From Combretum micranthum (Eukaryota; Streptophyta; Magnoliopsida; Myrtales; Combretaceae), in assembly GCA_024138025.1 (NCBI GenBank), contig JAMXBD010000113.1, forward strand, positions 186,001 through 250,000: a DNA stretch of 64,000 nt, given 5' to 3'. Below the pieces are notes generated by a model. It saw nothing but the letters and a program-made list of their open reading frames with translations, searched no databases and was not told where the DNA came from. Shown piece after piece: positions 44,501-56,745 of the stretch (position 1 is its first letter; each line of letters begins with the position of its first letter). Position numbers and translations under genes: made by a program.

Positions 44501-45962
44501 GAAAAATAAAACATGGATTCTTGCTACATTACCAGAAGGGAAGAAGACAGCATGGTGCAAATGGGTGTTTTCAGTTACATACAAAGCAGATGGATCTGTT
44601 GAAAGGTACAAAGCTATAGTGGTTGCCAAGGGATACACACAAATATATGGAATCGATTATCAAGAAACCTTCTTTCCAGTAGCAAAATTGAACACAATAA
44701 GAGTTTTATTGTTCTTTGCAGCAAATCTTGACTGGCCTTTACATCAATTTGATGTAAAAAATGCCTTTCTCCATGGTAACCTTGAAGAAGAAATTTATAT
44801 GGATATCCCTCCTGGATACGTGGTAGACTCTGATAATAAGGTCGTTTGCAAGTTATAGAGAACTTTATATGGGTTAAAACAGTTACCTCGAGCTTGGTTT
44901 GGAAGATTGAGTGTCGCAATGAAGAAATATGGCTATCGACAAAGTAACTCTGACCACAATTTATTCTTGAAACACCAACAAAGCAAGATTACAGCTCTAA
45001 TCGTCTATGTTGATGATATGATTATTACAGGAGACGATATAGATGAGATAGCAAAACTTCAATCTCAGTTGGCATTAGAATTTAAGATGAAGAATTTGGG
45101 AGGACTTAAATAGTTCTTGGGGATTGAAGTTTGCTAGATCCAATCAAGGGATATTTCTTTCTTAGCGGAAATATGTGCTAGATTTATTAACTAAAGTCGG
45201 GTTATTGCGCTGCAAACCAGCTAATGTACCTATAATTCAAAATCACCGACTTGGAGAATACTCAAATCAAGTACCAACAGACAAAGGAAGATACCAGAGG
45301 CTAGTTGATAAGTTGATCTATTTATCTGATACCCGACCTGATATTGCTTATGCAGTCAGTGTAGTTAGCCAATTCATGCATTACCCTAACGAAGATCATA
45401 TGAATGCGGTCATTCAAATTCTTCAATAACTAAAATCATTGCCTGGTAAAGGCATTTTGTTCTCTAAGAATGGTCATCTGAATATTGAAGGGTATATAGA
45501 TGCGGATTAGGCTGGAAATATTTTAGATAGAAAGTCAACTTCAGGCTATTTCACATTGGTCGGTTGGAATCTTGTTACATGGAGAAGTAAGAAGCAAAAG
45601 GTAGTGGCATTATCAAGTGCGAAAGCAGAATTTAGAGGAATGGCAAAAGAGTTATGTGAACTTCTTTGGCTTAGAAATTTGTTGCCTGCGATTGGATTTC
45701 CTCCTAAATGCCAAATGGATTTATTTCGCGATAACAAAGCAGCTAGTGATATTTCTCATAATCCGATGCAACATGATCGAGCTAAGCATGTGGAGGTTGA
45801 TCGATACTTCATCAAACAGAATCTTGAAGAAAAGACAATCTGGTTTTCCTTTGTAAAATTAGAAACCAGTTAGCAGATATCCTAACTAAAGCAGTATGTA
45901 GTAAGAATTTTCATAATTCACTTAGCAAGTTGGGCATGATAGATATCTATGCACCAACTTGA
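41581..45962 (+). pseudogene. copia gag-pol polyprotein, disrupted
   Basis: Start ATG at 41581 (MVGEDLQSLETPEISSSS). The gag region has LDGTNYGLWSQVVEMYIYGK and RLKQAGGSLEKYYNNLQGLW. A CCHC knuckle, CSHCRGTKHTQETCFKIHGC, lies at about 42450. The protease has DSRASDHMTYDE (about 42750), where the usual DSGAS glycine is Arg. The integrase has the LWHHWLGHP zinc motif (by a frame change at 43140), CETCIFAKSH, and a DDE triad readable in HTDVWGP, RSDNSGK and NGVAERKNR. RT has QFDVKNAFLHGNLEEEIYM and the YVDDMIITGDD catalytic box (about 45006). RNase H has GWNLVTWRSKKQKVVALSSA and ends ADILTKAV to the stop at 45960. Damage includes a stop after residue 176, a shift near 42365-42402, and stops at 42737, 43154, 44389, 44856, 45111 and 45427. 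Confidence 0.95.
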
Positions 45963-45969
45963 GGGAGAG

Positions 45970-46205
45970 TGTTGGTGTGAAGGACTCCTAAAAATTAGAA
46001 ATTTATGGTCATATCATAGGCAATGAATATCATTAATTAGGAGTTTATGGCTGGTCAATGAATATCATTGAAAGCAAATTACAATCGTCATTATAGCAGA
46101 TTTGTATACCAAAAATAGAAGAGCTTGATTATGTATAAATATCAATGTATGTAGAAAAGAAAATATATATAAAAAACCTAGAATATTTCTTTCTTATTAA
46201 AAACA
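45970..46205 (+). repeat. 3' LTR of the copia element
   Basis: 236 bp, preceded by the purine-rich tract TTGAGGGAGAG. Confidence 0.93.
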
Positions 46206-46210
46206 ATAAC

Positions 46211-48118
46211 TCCACATATGTGAAAGTTATGGCTCGTCAAAGTTAATATAACCGCAATATTGAACATCAAATTTGTGTGGATTTTATATATAAATTAGGT
46301 ACTCATTTCATCCATTTCGATGTATGAAAGATAAAATAGAAATAGTGTAGAAAAGTTACACCTAGAGAGAAATTTGGATAAGTGTTAAGTTGTGAGAAAT
46401 ATTGGAGAAAGGAGGTTGGAAAGGAGAATAAGTAGTGGAAGAGGATATGGGTAGAGAGAGAGAAAGCACCCTCCTCCCTAAAGTTGTTTTATTTAAAGGT
46501 AAGACTAAGCTTATAGGAATTTAAAATTAATAATAATAATAATAATAATAATTTTTTTTTTCTATATAATTTTGGGAAAATTTTCTTCCAAAATTATGGA
46601 ACTTCTAAATAGTAATTGTAATGTTGTATTTCCTTTTCGTTAATGTAACTCCTCTACTAGCATATGTCCATGTTTGTCTTTCCTTTTGTTTTTTAGAATA
46701 ATAAATTTCCATGTAGTTACATTAACCCGCTTGAAGTTAAACTCTGACAAACACTTGTACTTGAAGTCCAACTTTACCAAAAAATGACTAGTACCTAGAC
46801 TCGGAGCAATCTGGACTAGTCACTCGATGGAAAATATTATTATTCGTAGGAACATTAGGTTCACTTTTCTACATGCCCATAACCTGCCATTATCTTAGCC
46901 ACTCGTGTTTTAGAAATTTGGGAGCTATCATTATTCCATCTAATTGTGAGTAGAATAGGATAGTTTAAGATATATATATATATATATATATATATTTATT
47001 GTATATTCATACTCAGATTTCTTTGTGAGATTATTAAGATACCATATCAGCATTTTAAAAACCTTTTTGACAAAAAAACAAACTAGACACAGATCAATTA
47101 AAGATGATTAACAAATGAGAAATAGATGATAAACAGATAATTTTACTCATAAAAATATCAAACAGACTAAATACAAATATATATATATATGCAAATAAAA
47201 AAAAAATTAAACAGACCCTAAAAAACTCTTCTTCTTAAGGACTTTACTATTTTATCTATGGAGTTCTTTGTATTATTTACTTTACTTTCTTTTATATATT
47301 TGTAAGTCACATTTACTTTTGCATAATATCTTACCTTTTACATAATAATAATATAAAAAAACTTACTTTTTGGAATCATTCACATAGAACTTCAAAAATT
47401 TTAAAGAATTCTCTACGTTTGTAAGAATCTTAAAAAGTGAATCATTCATCTAGGAATCCATGTCAAGAACCTCATATGCACTTTGCAGCTTACTTTTTAA
47501 GTTTGATATTGTGAAATGAACTTGTAAACATTTTGGCTCTTTTAGAATTACTATATAGAATTTTTATCCAATTTTTAAATTTTCACATCATACTTTTGGT
47601 CGTATCTTATTGTGGTGCTATAAAAAAGAGTTTGGGCTGTGATAGACTTATTCATTGTTGTCATTTATTATAACGAGATTAACCGCTTAACTCACAGCAG
47701 ATGCGTGTTCGCCAGCAACAAAGTGCCTCAAGGGAGGGAAAGAAAATTTTTTCAATAGGCATTTATAAATAAAACAACCCTAGTAGCAGCAAGAACTTAA
47801 CACCCGTTTATGAGAAGGTCAAGTTGTCTTACTCTTATCTTTTAGATTAATGTTAATTTTCCACTAACTGATTTATAATTATACACATAACATGCTGGCT
47901 CCTATTAAACTAATTTATTTCTAATTTTATATAATTATATATATAGTTACTCATATCTCATGGGTGTCTCTAATGGGCTCTTGATTTCTAAATCTGAGAA
48001 AAATGATAAAACCTACACTTTCATGTCTTGAACCTAAAGGGCATGGCTAATCTACCATATAGGCCTATCTAGATTAGAATATGCAATGCATGTCTCTTAT
48101 ACTCTTCAAACCTTCAAG
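46211..48118. other. AT-rich intergenic stretch with microsatellites and one short repeat
   Basis: (TAA)n at 46528-46552 and (AT)n at 46970-46994. An inverted copy of the ATCTGTAT-family repeat lies at 47040-47222, shown by its TTTTACTCATAAAAAT marker and the AAACAGACCCTA end. No gene is recognised. Confidence 0.6.
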
Positions 48119-49040
48119 TCCCAAATGGTGTTGTAAACGAGTCGAGACAATAAAGTACAATACTAAGCTAAAACTCAATTCAAAATTTCAAAATTTCAAA
48201 ATTCAAGCTCAACTGAGCTTCAGATTTTAAGCTCGAGTTCGGCTCGAAATAATACTACATGTATTGATGCAACACGACAGACAAAGCTGGCCTAAGGCCA
48301 CCGTCATTGAAGTGAAGGCCGTCGGTGCTAGAGTTAAGGCCGTCGGCCTTGTGCATGTGTATCAATTTCTGCCAAGAGCAATATAAATTCAAGACTGGTT
48401 CGAAAGCCATTGGTGTATAGTCGGCGTAGAAGATAGGCCACTGGTGTAGGATGTAGGCCATCGACGTACAGTGACCTACGCTGCCAACATTCATGCAGCG
48501 TTTGCTCCACGCAATTTCTATTTGTTTGTATTATATTTCTCTTTTGTTGAGACTATAAATAGTCTTTTTAGGGTTTTGGTTAAGACAACTCCTATTTTAT
48601 ACACTTTTCAAATACAATTAAGAGAATTTCTCTTGGAGATTGCGTGTTTGCAATCGTTTGTGTGTGTTTTAGAAATCATCCAATGAGTTGATTTCTATCT
48701 TTACGCTTTTACGCTGCACCCATAAGGTCAACTCAATTTAGCTCGTTTAGACTTGATTTATTAAAAAATATTTTTAATTCTAGTTAAAATAATATTAATA
48801 CTCAAACTCGATTTGGATTCAATTAATATTTATACTTGACTTAAACTTGATAGAGTTCAATTAGACTTGTGAGCTAGTTGAGTTAAACATACAAAGTTCG
48901 AGCTTAACTCGATAAACTATTTGAATAATTCTAGCTTGAACTCGACTCGACTCGACTCGACTATTCTCGATCGAATATGAGTAAATATCAAGTCGAGTTC
49001 GAATAGGTTATAAACTAGCGTGAGCCATTTGCATCCTTAG
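48119..49040. mobile_element. AGCTCGA-rich MITE-like repeat interrupted by an LTR-like insert
   Basis: The two halves (48119-48259 and 48719-49040) are rich in GCTCGAGTTCG, AACTCGACTCGACTCGA and related motifs of a common plant repeat type. CAAATGG at the left and CCATTTG at the right could be inverted ends. The middle is unrelated sequence (next entry). Confidence 0.6.
48260..48718 (+). repeat. Candidate solo LTR
   Basis: 459 bp starting TGTATTGATGCAACACG and ending TTTTACGCTGCA, inserted in the AGCTCGA repeat. A GACTATAAATAG TATA box lies at about 48550, and the following leader resembles LTR R/U5 sequence. The first half repeats GGCCGTCGG/GGCCATCGA motifs. No target duplication could be made out, so solo-LTR status is an inference. 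Confidence 0.5.
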
Positions 49041-49045
49041 TCACA

Positions 49046-51795
49046 AATTTATTGCCTTAAAGCAATGTTCCAAATATTGTGAGTAAAAGCCTAACAAATA
49101 CTATATTTAGAAAGGTGGACACAAGCTTTAAAACAATTGAATATATTGAATCTATATTAACTATGCATCAAAACGATAATCATCAAATTATATTTGACGT
49201 GATTCACTACAACATAACCTTGATAACCAAGGTTCAGAATAACCCATATTCTACTTTCAAACGCGACAGAACCTACAAGACTCATTATTGACGACAATAA
49301 CACTACAAGGTCCACAAACCCTTCCTTTACAAAAAGTCATTTCTGAGTCAAATCTGTTCCATGATGCCAACAAGTAATCGACTTATTATACTGAGTTTAC
49401 CACCTTTATCGTGCCATTAGGAGCGCAGTTCATCTATAATGCTCAAAATCAATATCCAATTTCACTATTCTTGATCATAATTACCTTGCATTAGATGTAG
49501 TAGCGACTTTCGTAGAGAGCCTAACCTCATCATTTGAGAGGATTGGTGTATCATTAGCTCGTGAATGGTTGCTGCCTACAAGTCTAAATAGCTAAAACAC
49601 AAGCAACATATACTATTTAACACTTCGATATTTATTAATCCATTTTCACTTAGCTTGCATAAATACAAATAACATATAAGTTGGTGATAGCATTTTGTTT
49701 TTCCTAGAAAATTATTACTGCATTCATTTGTCTTCACAATATCTTATAAGGAAAATTCTATGGCAATGGCAGTTATAACGGGACCAGTCCCATCACATTA
49801 ATGAACAGTCTATATATTTTTCAACTATGAACGAACTTCTGCATTTTTTATACTTATTTTTTTATAATCCATTTAATTCTCATATGAGTGATGGTACAGT
49901 CCCGTCAAGGAACAATAAAAGTAACTTATAATGAAATAACTCACCATTTAATTCATCTTAATCTATTCTTTTCTTATTCATGAGTTTCTCTTAATTTTTA
50001 ATAATTTATTTGAGTTGTTTAACTCTAAATTGAATTATTAAAAAACATTTTCATGAATTTGAGATAAGGCCATTAATAGAAAGAAACGGGATGGACCTAG
50101 GGTCGTCAACATGTTTTAAGGATGAGACCTATTGGCCTTATTCTACTTAATGCTTCTTTTTTTTTATCTTTTTTTACTTGTCATTCTAAAATTTTTCTAT
50201 AAATTGTCTAATTGAGACATAATTCATATTGTTATGAAATCCCAATATAATCGATCCAGGATTTCTTTTGTTAAAATGGTTTGATTTCTATAACTTTATC
50301 ATTCCTAATTTTTTTTAGATTCTGTATTTATCATTCACAAGTTCTTTCTATGGATTTTATAAACCGTACCATCCATCATATGATGCTCTATTTAATGTAA
50401 CCCTTATTTTATCAATTACAATGTCTATTACAACATTGTCAATTTTAAATTATAATCCCCTCTTTTGAATTTTAGAAGTTGTATTTCCTAATAAAATTTA
50501 GGGGTTAGATTTTCTAATGTCTATCACTTATAAGAAAAATTAAAGTTTTGATAATTACTTGTTAATAGGTACCTTTTTTATCTTCTAGCTCTTCTTATCC
50601 TATAAAGGAATTCTTATTGTTGGCAGTGATTTGCGAAGAGATAGTTAGGGACTATTTATAGAGTTTTTATGGGTTTTAGGTAAGACTTATCTTGATATCT
50701 CTTTTAATTTCTGTCTTTTTGAATTATATATCATTAGTATTTATTTTGTTCTATCCACTAATAGGCTTCCAATTTTATGGAGGAAAAAAAATTACTGTCC
50801 TTTATAGTATATTGAAGAATAATGCACTGGTTTTTATGTTTCCTTTATGAATTCTCTTCACTTATTTAGCTATGGCAATTTTTATTTTATATAATTTTCT
50901 TGCAACAGTTGTTAAAAACATAATTTATTTTTTTGATAAATTATTTCATTATTTGTACGAGGTCAATAAATAGGACAAATTTTAATGTTTTAAGCTATTG
51001 CTAAAAACAGATTAGAAAAACAATTACATTTTTTTTTTTTACTCAGGAAAAAAAATTAGCAGATATACCTCGACTATATTTGACTAAAATTTATATGTAC
51101 TGCACCACTCGGAAATCAACATAATACCAGCAAATCCTTTTAATCATCCAAATAATTACGACCTTCATGTTTGATATAATTTTTTCACAACCAAGCTATT
51201 GATGGGCTTAAAATTTTAAATTTTAAATTTATTTAATTTATGGTAGATATATATCGTTTGAAACAGAAAGGGTGTAAAAAGGGGAAAAAAAAATCTACTA
51301 GGCTTATAACAATTTAATATATCTCTTATATTATATGCTGGAGGGAATTTTAAACTATGATCCAAAACATATAAGTAATTGTTATGATATATATATTCAA
51401 TAATATTTTAATGCTAGTTTCATTACACGAAAAGAAAGAAAAAAAAAGTAATTACATAACGATCGATATTCAACTTTCTTCGCGTGCATGCAAATTACAA
51501 GACTACGTAAATAAAAAAGCTGACTGCATTTCATCACCCCAAAAACAAATTAAAGCTGACTGCATATTCAGGATTATTCCCGACTTCTCCAAATTCATCG
51601 ACGCAGGAGGCTCAAAATAATTTAACTTATAAGCTCCACGAAAAAAATAAAACAAACACACACATTATATATATATACACACACACACATAACATATAAA
51701 CTATAACAGCGAACAATTAATTTAAATTTAATAAAGACTCTCTTACATTCTATATATATAATTATATAATGATATAATGGAGCTTAATTAGTTAA
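49046..51795. other. AT-rich intergenic region downstream of UFO
   Basis: Contains a sequence at about 49751-49911 with GGAAAATTCTATGG and ACAGTCCCGTCAAGG motifs similar to the small MITE at 8932. The remainder is homopolymer-rich. The plus-strand frame at 51384-51620 has no known domain. A T/A-rich zone just left of 51796 is the likely 3' UTR of the minus-strand UFO gene. Confidence 0.5.
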
Positions 51796-53217
51796 TTAAG
51801 TAGGCATATTGAAATGCTGAAAAGGAAGAGTAGTAAATTGGTGAAGCATGGCAGTGACTGGTGTAACCAATCTCGGCTCATACCCAAAACCGTGCAATTC
51901 ACCACCATCACAGCTGCTGCCGCCGCCGCCGCCTCCTTCGAACAAATACGGACATGGCGGAATCCACTGCCATCTTTTCTTGCACACATCAAACAACAAC
52001 GCCTTATGGTAATAGCTATTGTTATTATTATTGTGGTGCTGGTCTGGCCTTCGTCCTCGTACTTGTCCTTGTCCTTGTCCTCCTCCTTTTATCATGATGA
52101 TTATGAACTCCCCGTGTCCAGCACACTCGAATCCAATCCCTCCTTCGCTTTCAGCAAATTCGATGTATAACTGCTGCGGCATCCTCTCTATTTCCACCCA
52201 ATTCATCCCGCAAGATTGGAGTCCCCATAGCCTAAGGCTCTTTGGAACATTAAGCTTGCTTTTCTCTACTGCTGCTATGAGAATTAGCCTCCCCCGGCTT
52301 TCGACTAAACTGGGGGACCGGAGAAATCTCCTCATGGGTGCTTGAATCTTGGACCAGCTATTGGTTGATATATCATAAGCCAAGACGCTAAAAGGGCTGT
52401 AGTTCATGCAGTAGAATTTCCCTTGGACGAATATCATCCGTCCGGATTCGAGACTGCAAAGCCTAGGAAGAGAGGAAGTGGTGCCCCAAAGGGAGAAAAA
52501 CCCTCCTCCATCTATATGGAAGCTTTCGGTTGTCAAGTTTTTGACGGCGTAAGGAGATATGAGATCATCTCCAGCAATGGCTATGTCAATGGAGGATGGA
52601 GTTACATGGAAACCGATGGAGGGGAAGAGTCTTGGCCTGAGCGTGGGAGGAAGAGGAGTTAAAGAATTCACAAGTGGGTTGCATAGGATCATGCTCTTTG
52701 GACCGGCCTCATCCGAGACCCAACAGATTAGGCCGCCGGAAGAGCCAGCGGGATAGAATCCAGCCGGGACGAGATTGGAGAAGAACAACCGGTACCACGT
52801 TAACTCATAAGGGTCGAAAAGATAACCGATATTGTAAATGTGTCTGTTGGAGCTGTCGCTGGTGTTCATGTTTTTGCAGATGTAGGAGTTGGGATTGATC
52901 TTGTGGTTGAAGAAAATGAAGCAACTGCGGGTAGGGGAGACTTGGAGGGAAAGCTGTAGGAAGGAGTCGGAATACAAAAGCCCATACCATCTTTTACAAA
53001 CAGCACGAGATCGAAAGAAAGCGGGTGGTGGAAGGAAAGCAAGGACACGGTCGACCAGTCTCTGAGGAAGCTTGCTCCATATCCTAGGATCCATCCATGG
53101 GTTAATATCACTATCACCATGGTTATCAGTGCTATAACTAGCACTACTAGTTATGGCATTGGAAGCAAAAGTGTATGAAAAGGGCAAGCCCATTGAGGGA
53201 TGATGAAAAGTTTCCAT
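51796..53217 (-). CDS. UFO: UFO/FIMBRIATA F-box protein
   Basis: Single uninterrupted exon, 473 residues, as expected because UFO genes lack coding introns. Begins METFHHPSMGLPFSYTF at 53217. The F-box is at residues about 45-88 (RIWSKLPQRLVDRVLAFLPP, FFRSRAVCKRWYGLLYS). A highly conserved kelch-like C-terminal region follows: LFDPYELTWYRL, GGLICWVSDEAG, RPRLFPSIGFHVTP, AGDDLISPYAVKNL, SSLPRLCSLESG, GKFYCMNYSPFSVL, PMRRFLRSPSLVES, AAVEKSKLNVPKSLRLW. UFO joins an SCF ubiquitin ligase through SKP1-like proteins and is a cofactor of LEAFY in switching on B-class floral genes. It is about 30 residues longer than the Arabidopsis protein, mainly through a Gly/Gln/Asn-rich insert (residues 378-402) and a Gly6 run (428-433). 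An in-frame ATG at 53376 would add 53 residues with a Lys tract; it is judged not to be the start, because family conservation begins near METF. Confidence 0.96.
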   Translation of the reverse strand: METFHHPSMGLPFSYTFASNAITSSASYSTDNHGDSDINPWMDPRIWSKLPQRLVDRVLAFLPPPAFFRSRAVCKRWYGLLYSDSFLQLSLQVSPTRSCFIFFNHKINPNSYICKNMNTSDSSNRHIYNIGYLFDPYELTWYRLFFSNLVPAGFYPAGSSGGLICWVSDEAGPKSMILCNPLVNSLTPLPPTLRPRLFPSIGFHVTPSSIDIAIAGDDLISPYAVKNLTTESFHIDGGGFFSLWGTTSSLPRLCSLESGRMIFVQGKFYCMNYSPFSVLAYDISTNSWSKIQAPMRRFLRSPSLVESRGRLILIAAVEKSKLNVPKSLRLWGLQSCGMNWVEIERMPQQLYIEFAESEGGIGFECAGHGEFIIIMIKGGGQGQGQVRGRRPDQHHNNNNNSYYHKALLFDVCKKRWQWIPPCPYLFEGGGGGGSSCDGGELHGFGYEPRLVTPVTAMLHQFTTLPFQHFNMPT

Positions 53218-54350
53218 ATCTAGGGAAATTGAAATTAGCTTGTCAAGGGTTCTTTTTTTTTTTTTTTTTTTTTGGTTGGAGGAGTGAAAGTTGATAAGTA
53301 GATGGGGTCTTGATTTTTGTGCGAGAACGTGTTTGTTAGATTGAGCTAGGCAAAGAGAATGATTATTCTCTTTCACTGGAATGGGAGAGGCACATTGAAG
53401 ATATTAGGTTTTTCTCAATTTCAGGGTAGGAGAAAGGAAGCGGGTATAAAAGAGTAGACTATAGTTGTTTTTGACTAGTTTTGGAGTGATTGTAGCGTGT
53501 AGTGGATACAACGAGGAATGAGCTATTAGGCTGTTATATAGAACATCAGAAGACATGGGTCCCCCATGCTTCCGACACCATTTGTCTTCTAGTGTTTCCT
53601 TTTTTTATTTTTTATTTTTATCTCCTTCTTCCTTTTTTCCCCCTTCTGTTTTACGATGTGGAAACGACAGACGAACTCAGGATGGCTGGAAAGTGTAAAC
53701 AAACAATTAAAAAGGGAAAAGAAAAATGATGAAAAAAGTATAGATTCTTTTATTTAAATAAGAAAGATCTAGAAGAAAGTAAAGTGGAAAGCAAGTGTGA
53801 TCTTATGGTTTTAAATGGAATGAGCAACGTTTGTGCTGCATGATTATCACGTTATATGTAGTCTTAGAGAAATAATATGTAATTATATGTAAAAATTGAG
53901 TAGAAGAAAATTACATATAGAGAAGAGATATACAATCTCAATTTGCTCAAATGCACAAATAGCATGAGAGAAAGTTGTAGAGCATTAATCCCACTAGACT
54001 TAACAAAATGGTACATTTGATATTTTAAAATTATGCAGCACAATGGCATAAACCTAAAATTTCAAATCATCTAAATGAATAGAGATTAAAGATATTGATA
54101 TGTTTGGTTGTTGATGTTGTTCATTGTATTGCATTGACAAATAATGACCAAAGGGAATTGTTAATAGATCTCAAAGAGGGCTCCATGATGGACCTATGCT
54201 CGTTAAGGACTTCCTCTAATATAAGAGTCTTGTTAGGAAAGTTTAAAACTAGATAGATCAATTCTAAGTACATCTATTAAAAGTTCATCATCCTAGTACT
54301 TCATTGATCATTCTAAATAAATATAGGATTAAATTTTTGAACCAGTTATC
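53218..54350. other. UFO upstream region
   Basis: The 5' flank of the minus-strand UFO gene. A T21 run (53253-53273) lies about 35-55 bases from the start codon and would be A21 in the mRNA leader. A minus-strand TCTATATAACAG motif near 53533-53544 is a possible TATA box. No other gene is seen. Confidence 0.5.
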
Positions 54351-56559
54351 TATTTATACTATAAGAAAACAGGGTTTTAGATATAGGAAATAATTTTTTA
54401 TCTAAAAAATTATTGTCATTAATTGTTTTTGTAGAAATGTAACTTTTTTTTACCAATTTTTCATTGCGGAAATTCTACCTTTACTGGTCAATTTTTTTGT
54501 AATGCAGATATTAAGCCCCAAATCGGGTTTAATCCACTACAAAAGTAATTAATAATATAATTTTATAGAAGTATGATAAAAGCCCATATTATTTGATAAT
54601 GTTTTTTGTTTTAAGAGTAAAATAGTAATGTTATTTGAATTTCTTCTCCATTCTTTCCAAATATGAAGGCCATGTTTTCTATTAACCCATAGAAACACTT
54701 CCTCCCAAAAATTTTTCAATTTAAATTAACCCATCTTTAAATACTTATTAGAGCATTGACAATACATCAAACTCAAATTATAATTCAAGCTATTTAGATT
54801 ATGAGACTAAAAATTTCTCTCTAGTGGCTAAGAATAAAGTGAAATGAAGTAGAATATAACTAAGATACTTGTCTAGTGCTAAAAATTACTATATACTAGA
54901 ACAAACTATTATCATAATTGGTAGCTAAAAGATAAACAATAGTAGCTTATATACTAGCTAGCAATGTACACTTGGTGACAGTGATGATGTAAACCCTTGG
55001 TTTTTAGAGTAATCCTAAGCCTTAACCCTAAGCCGAGAAGTCAACCAAAAATCTTAAGTCAACAGATCTCAAGTTAAACCCTACAGTTTAGATCCGACAA
55101 TCCTGTGTTCTAAACTAAGAAGTCGAAAATTAAGTAAAGTATGTAGAATAGTCCGTAATAATATTTCATTTCTTAAAAATATCATATTGGTTTATTTTCG
55201 GCTTATTTCGAACCCGATTGGATATCGCTTTTGGAAAGCATGTCCCGGGGTTCGAAAAATTAAAATTATACCTTCAATATTTTTAGACTCGTATTTTCAT
55301 AAGGATTTCAAAAATATCAAGTTTATAATTTTTCGGAATCTAAAAATATCAATTATAGCTTATATAAGCATATTTTGACTGTACCGGTAACTTATTTGTT
55401 GAAATACTAAAATAATTCAATTGATTATTTAATTTTATTTATGAAATTTCTGCCACTCATTTAAAAATATTTTTCTTAATTTTATTTTATATATTTTTCT
55501 TAATAAAAAGTACTTTTTCAACCCATATTTTAAGTACACTTCAATTGTCACTTCTACACATTATTCATGTTTTCTTTCACTCTTTCTTACACTTAATTTC
55601 TCATGTAATGACAACTAACCACACCCTCAATTCAGTCACTTTTCTTTTATTTTATTGATTTATTTAATGATTTAAAATCTCTTTTAGTTAGCAAATCGAG
55701 TAACACAAGTTACACTTTCAAAATTCAAGTTACAAGCCAACTAAATCCTCCTCTCTCATCCTTATAGATCACGCCCAGCCCCTCAAAATTCTGTCCATTG
55801 TTTTATTTTTCTTTTCCAATTATTTAACACACTTTTATCACAGTCATCTCTCTATTTAAAGAGTCTTACTTACACACTTTCACTCTTTGCAACCCTACAT
55901 CATTTACTCTCTCTCTTTCCTCTCTTTATCTCTTTCTTAGCTTTGTTCTTGTAAGAAAACAAGCTGCCTCCATCTCGAAATATTGCTTCCACATTCCATT
56001 CTTGAAGACTCTTCAGGTAAACTTTCTTCTTAAGCTTCCATAGATGCTATAGGTTGATTATATGGAGGTTTCATGCATCAAAGGACTCTCCATAATTCCT
56101 AAAGGCTAGAGATGATGATGCCAAAACTTTGAAACACTCCTCTTGTTTACAATCCATATTGATATTGCTATATTTGTTGTCTTTAAGACTTTATTATCTT
56201 CATATTTATATTATACTTTGTAGATTTAATTTTTATGAAGTTTGGTTATGTTTATATTTAGATCTATAGGTTTATGGCTTACTACCATGTATTTCTTTTA
56301 TATTTATGCTCATATTATGTATAGATCTTAGATTTGAACTTGAAGGAAATGGTGATTTTCATAACTAGGCAAGACTCTATTTTAAAAACCCTCTTCCAAG
56401 TCTCAAAATGGAAGTTTTAGTTGAAAAAACGAAGGTTTAGTGGATGTATATCATCAAGACTTCTTTTTACAAGAATCAAAGGTGGTTTTCAAAAGTTACT
56501 TTCATTTTCTTAGTTACAAGACTCTATTTATAGTTTTTTTCCTACAATTTTTATTTTTT
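54351..56559. other. Repeat-like noncoding region
   Basis: Near 54356 ACTATAAGAAAACAGGGTTTT resembles a degenerate CACTA terminus, and CACTACAAAAG occurs at about 54535. From about 55020 to 56100 the sequence reads like a plus-strand LTR: compact TTTCGAACCCG blocks, TATTTAAAGAG near 55853, a CT-rich leader, and CAGGTAAAC as a possible splice donor near 56013. No LTR partner or coding domain was found. Confidence 0.4.
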
Positions 56560-56745
56560 TATACAAATGGGCTAATGGGTTAACTCACTTAACTCATGAG
56601 CCAGCCACTTTGGCATGTAAGTTAAATAGGTTGGGTAAAATTGGCCATTTTAAAATAGGTTGAAAAAAAGTTGGCCATAACTCATTTTCAAAACGGGTTA
56701 AACAAGCCAGCCTATGGCCCAAAACCCATTTGCACAGCTCTACTT
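56560..56745. repeat. AAATGGGTTA-type MITE-like repeat
   Basis: Begins CAAATGGGCTAATGGGTTAA and ends ACCCATTTGCACAGCTCTAC, with TTGGCCAT and AAACGGGTTAAAC inside. The ends are roughly inverted (CAAATGGG / CCCATTTG), as in a common group of plant hAT-type MITEs. Confidence 0.6.

Larger units (their letters stand above)
41263..46205 (+). mobile_element. Structurally complete Ty1/copia retrotransposon, coding region broken
   Basis: LTRs 41263-41501 and 45970-46205 (TGTTGG...AACA) flank a 4.4-kb interior with all copia domains in order: gag, zinc knuckle, protease, integrase, reverse transcriptase, RNase H. Flanks ATAAT (41258-41262) and ATAAC (46206-46210) match at four of five bases. The LTRs differ at about a dozen of ~238 positions by eye, so this is the youngest-looking LTR element here. 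Stops and frameshifts make it inactive. Confidence 0.95.

Noticed and set aside
51814..52170. 118-codon plus-strand frame opposite UFO
   Set aside because: Shadow of the long UFO frame; no domain, hydrophobic runs only.
53443..53452. TATAAAAGAG as the UFO TATA box
   Set aside because: It reads on the plus strand, whereas UFO is transcribed from the minus strand.
54356..54545. Small CACTA-type element
   Set aside because: ACTATAAGAAAACAGGG and CACTACAAAAG are in the same orientation rather than inverted, so they do not bound an element.
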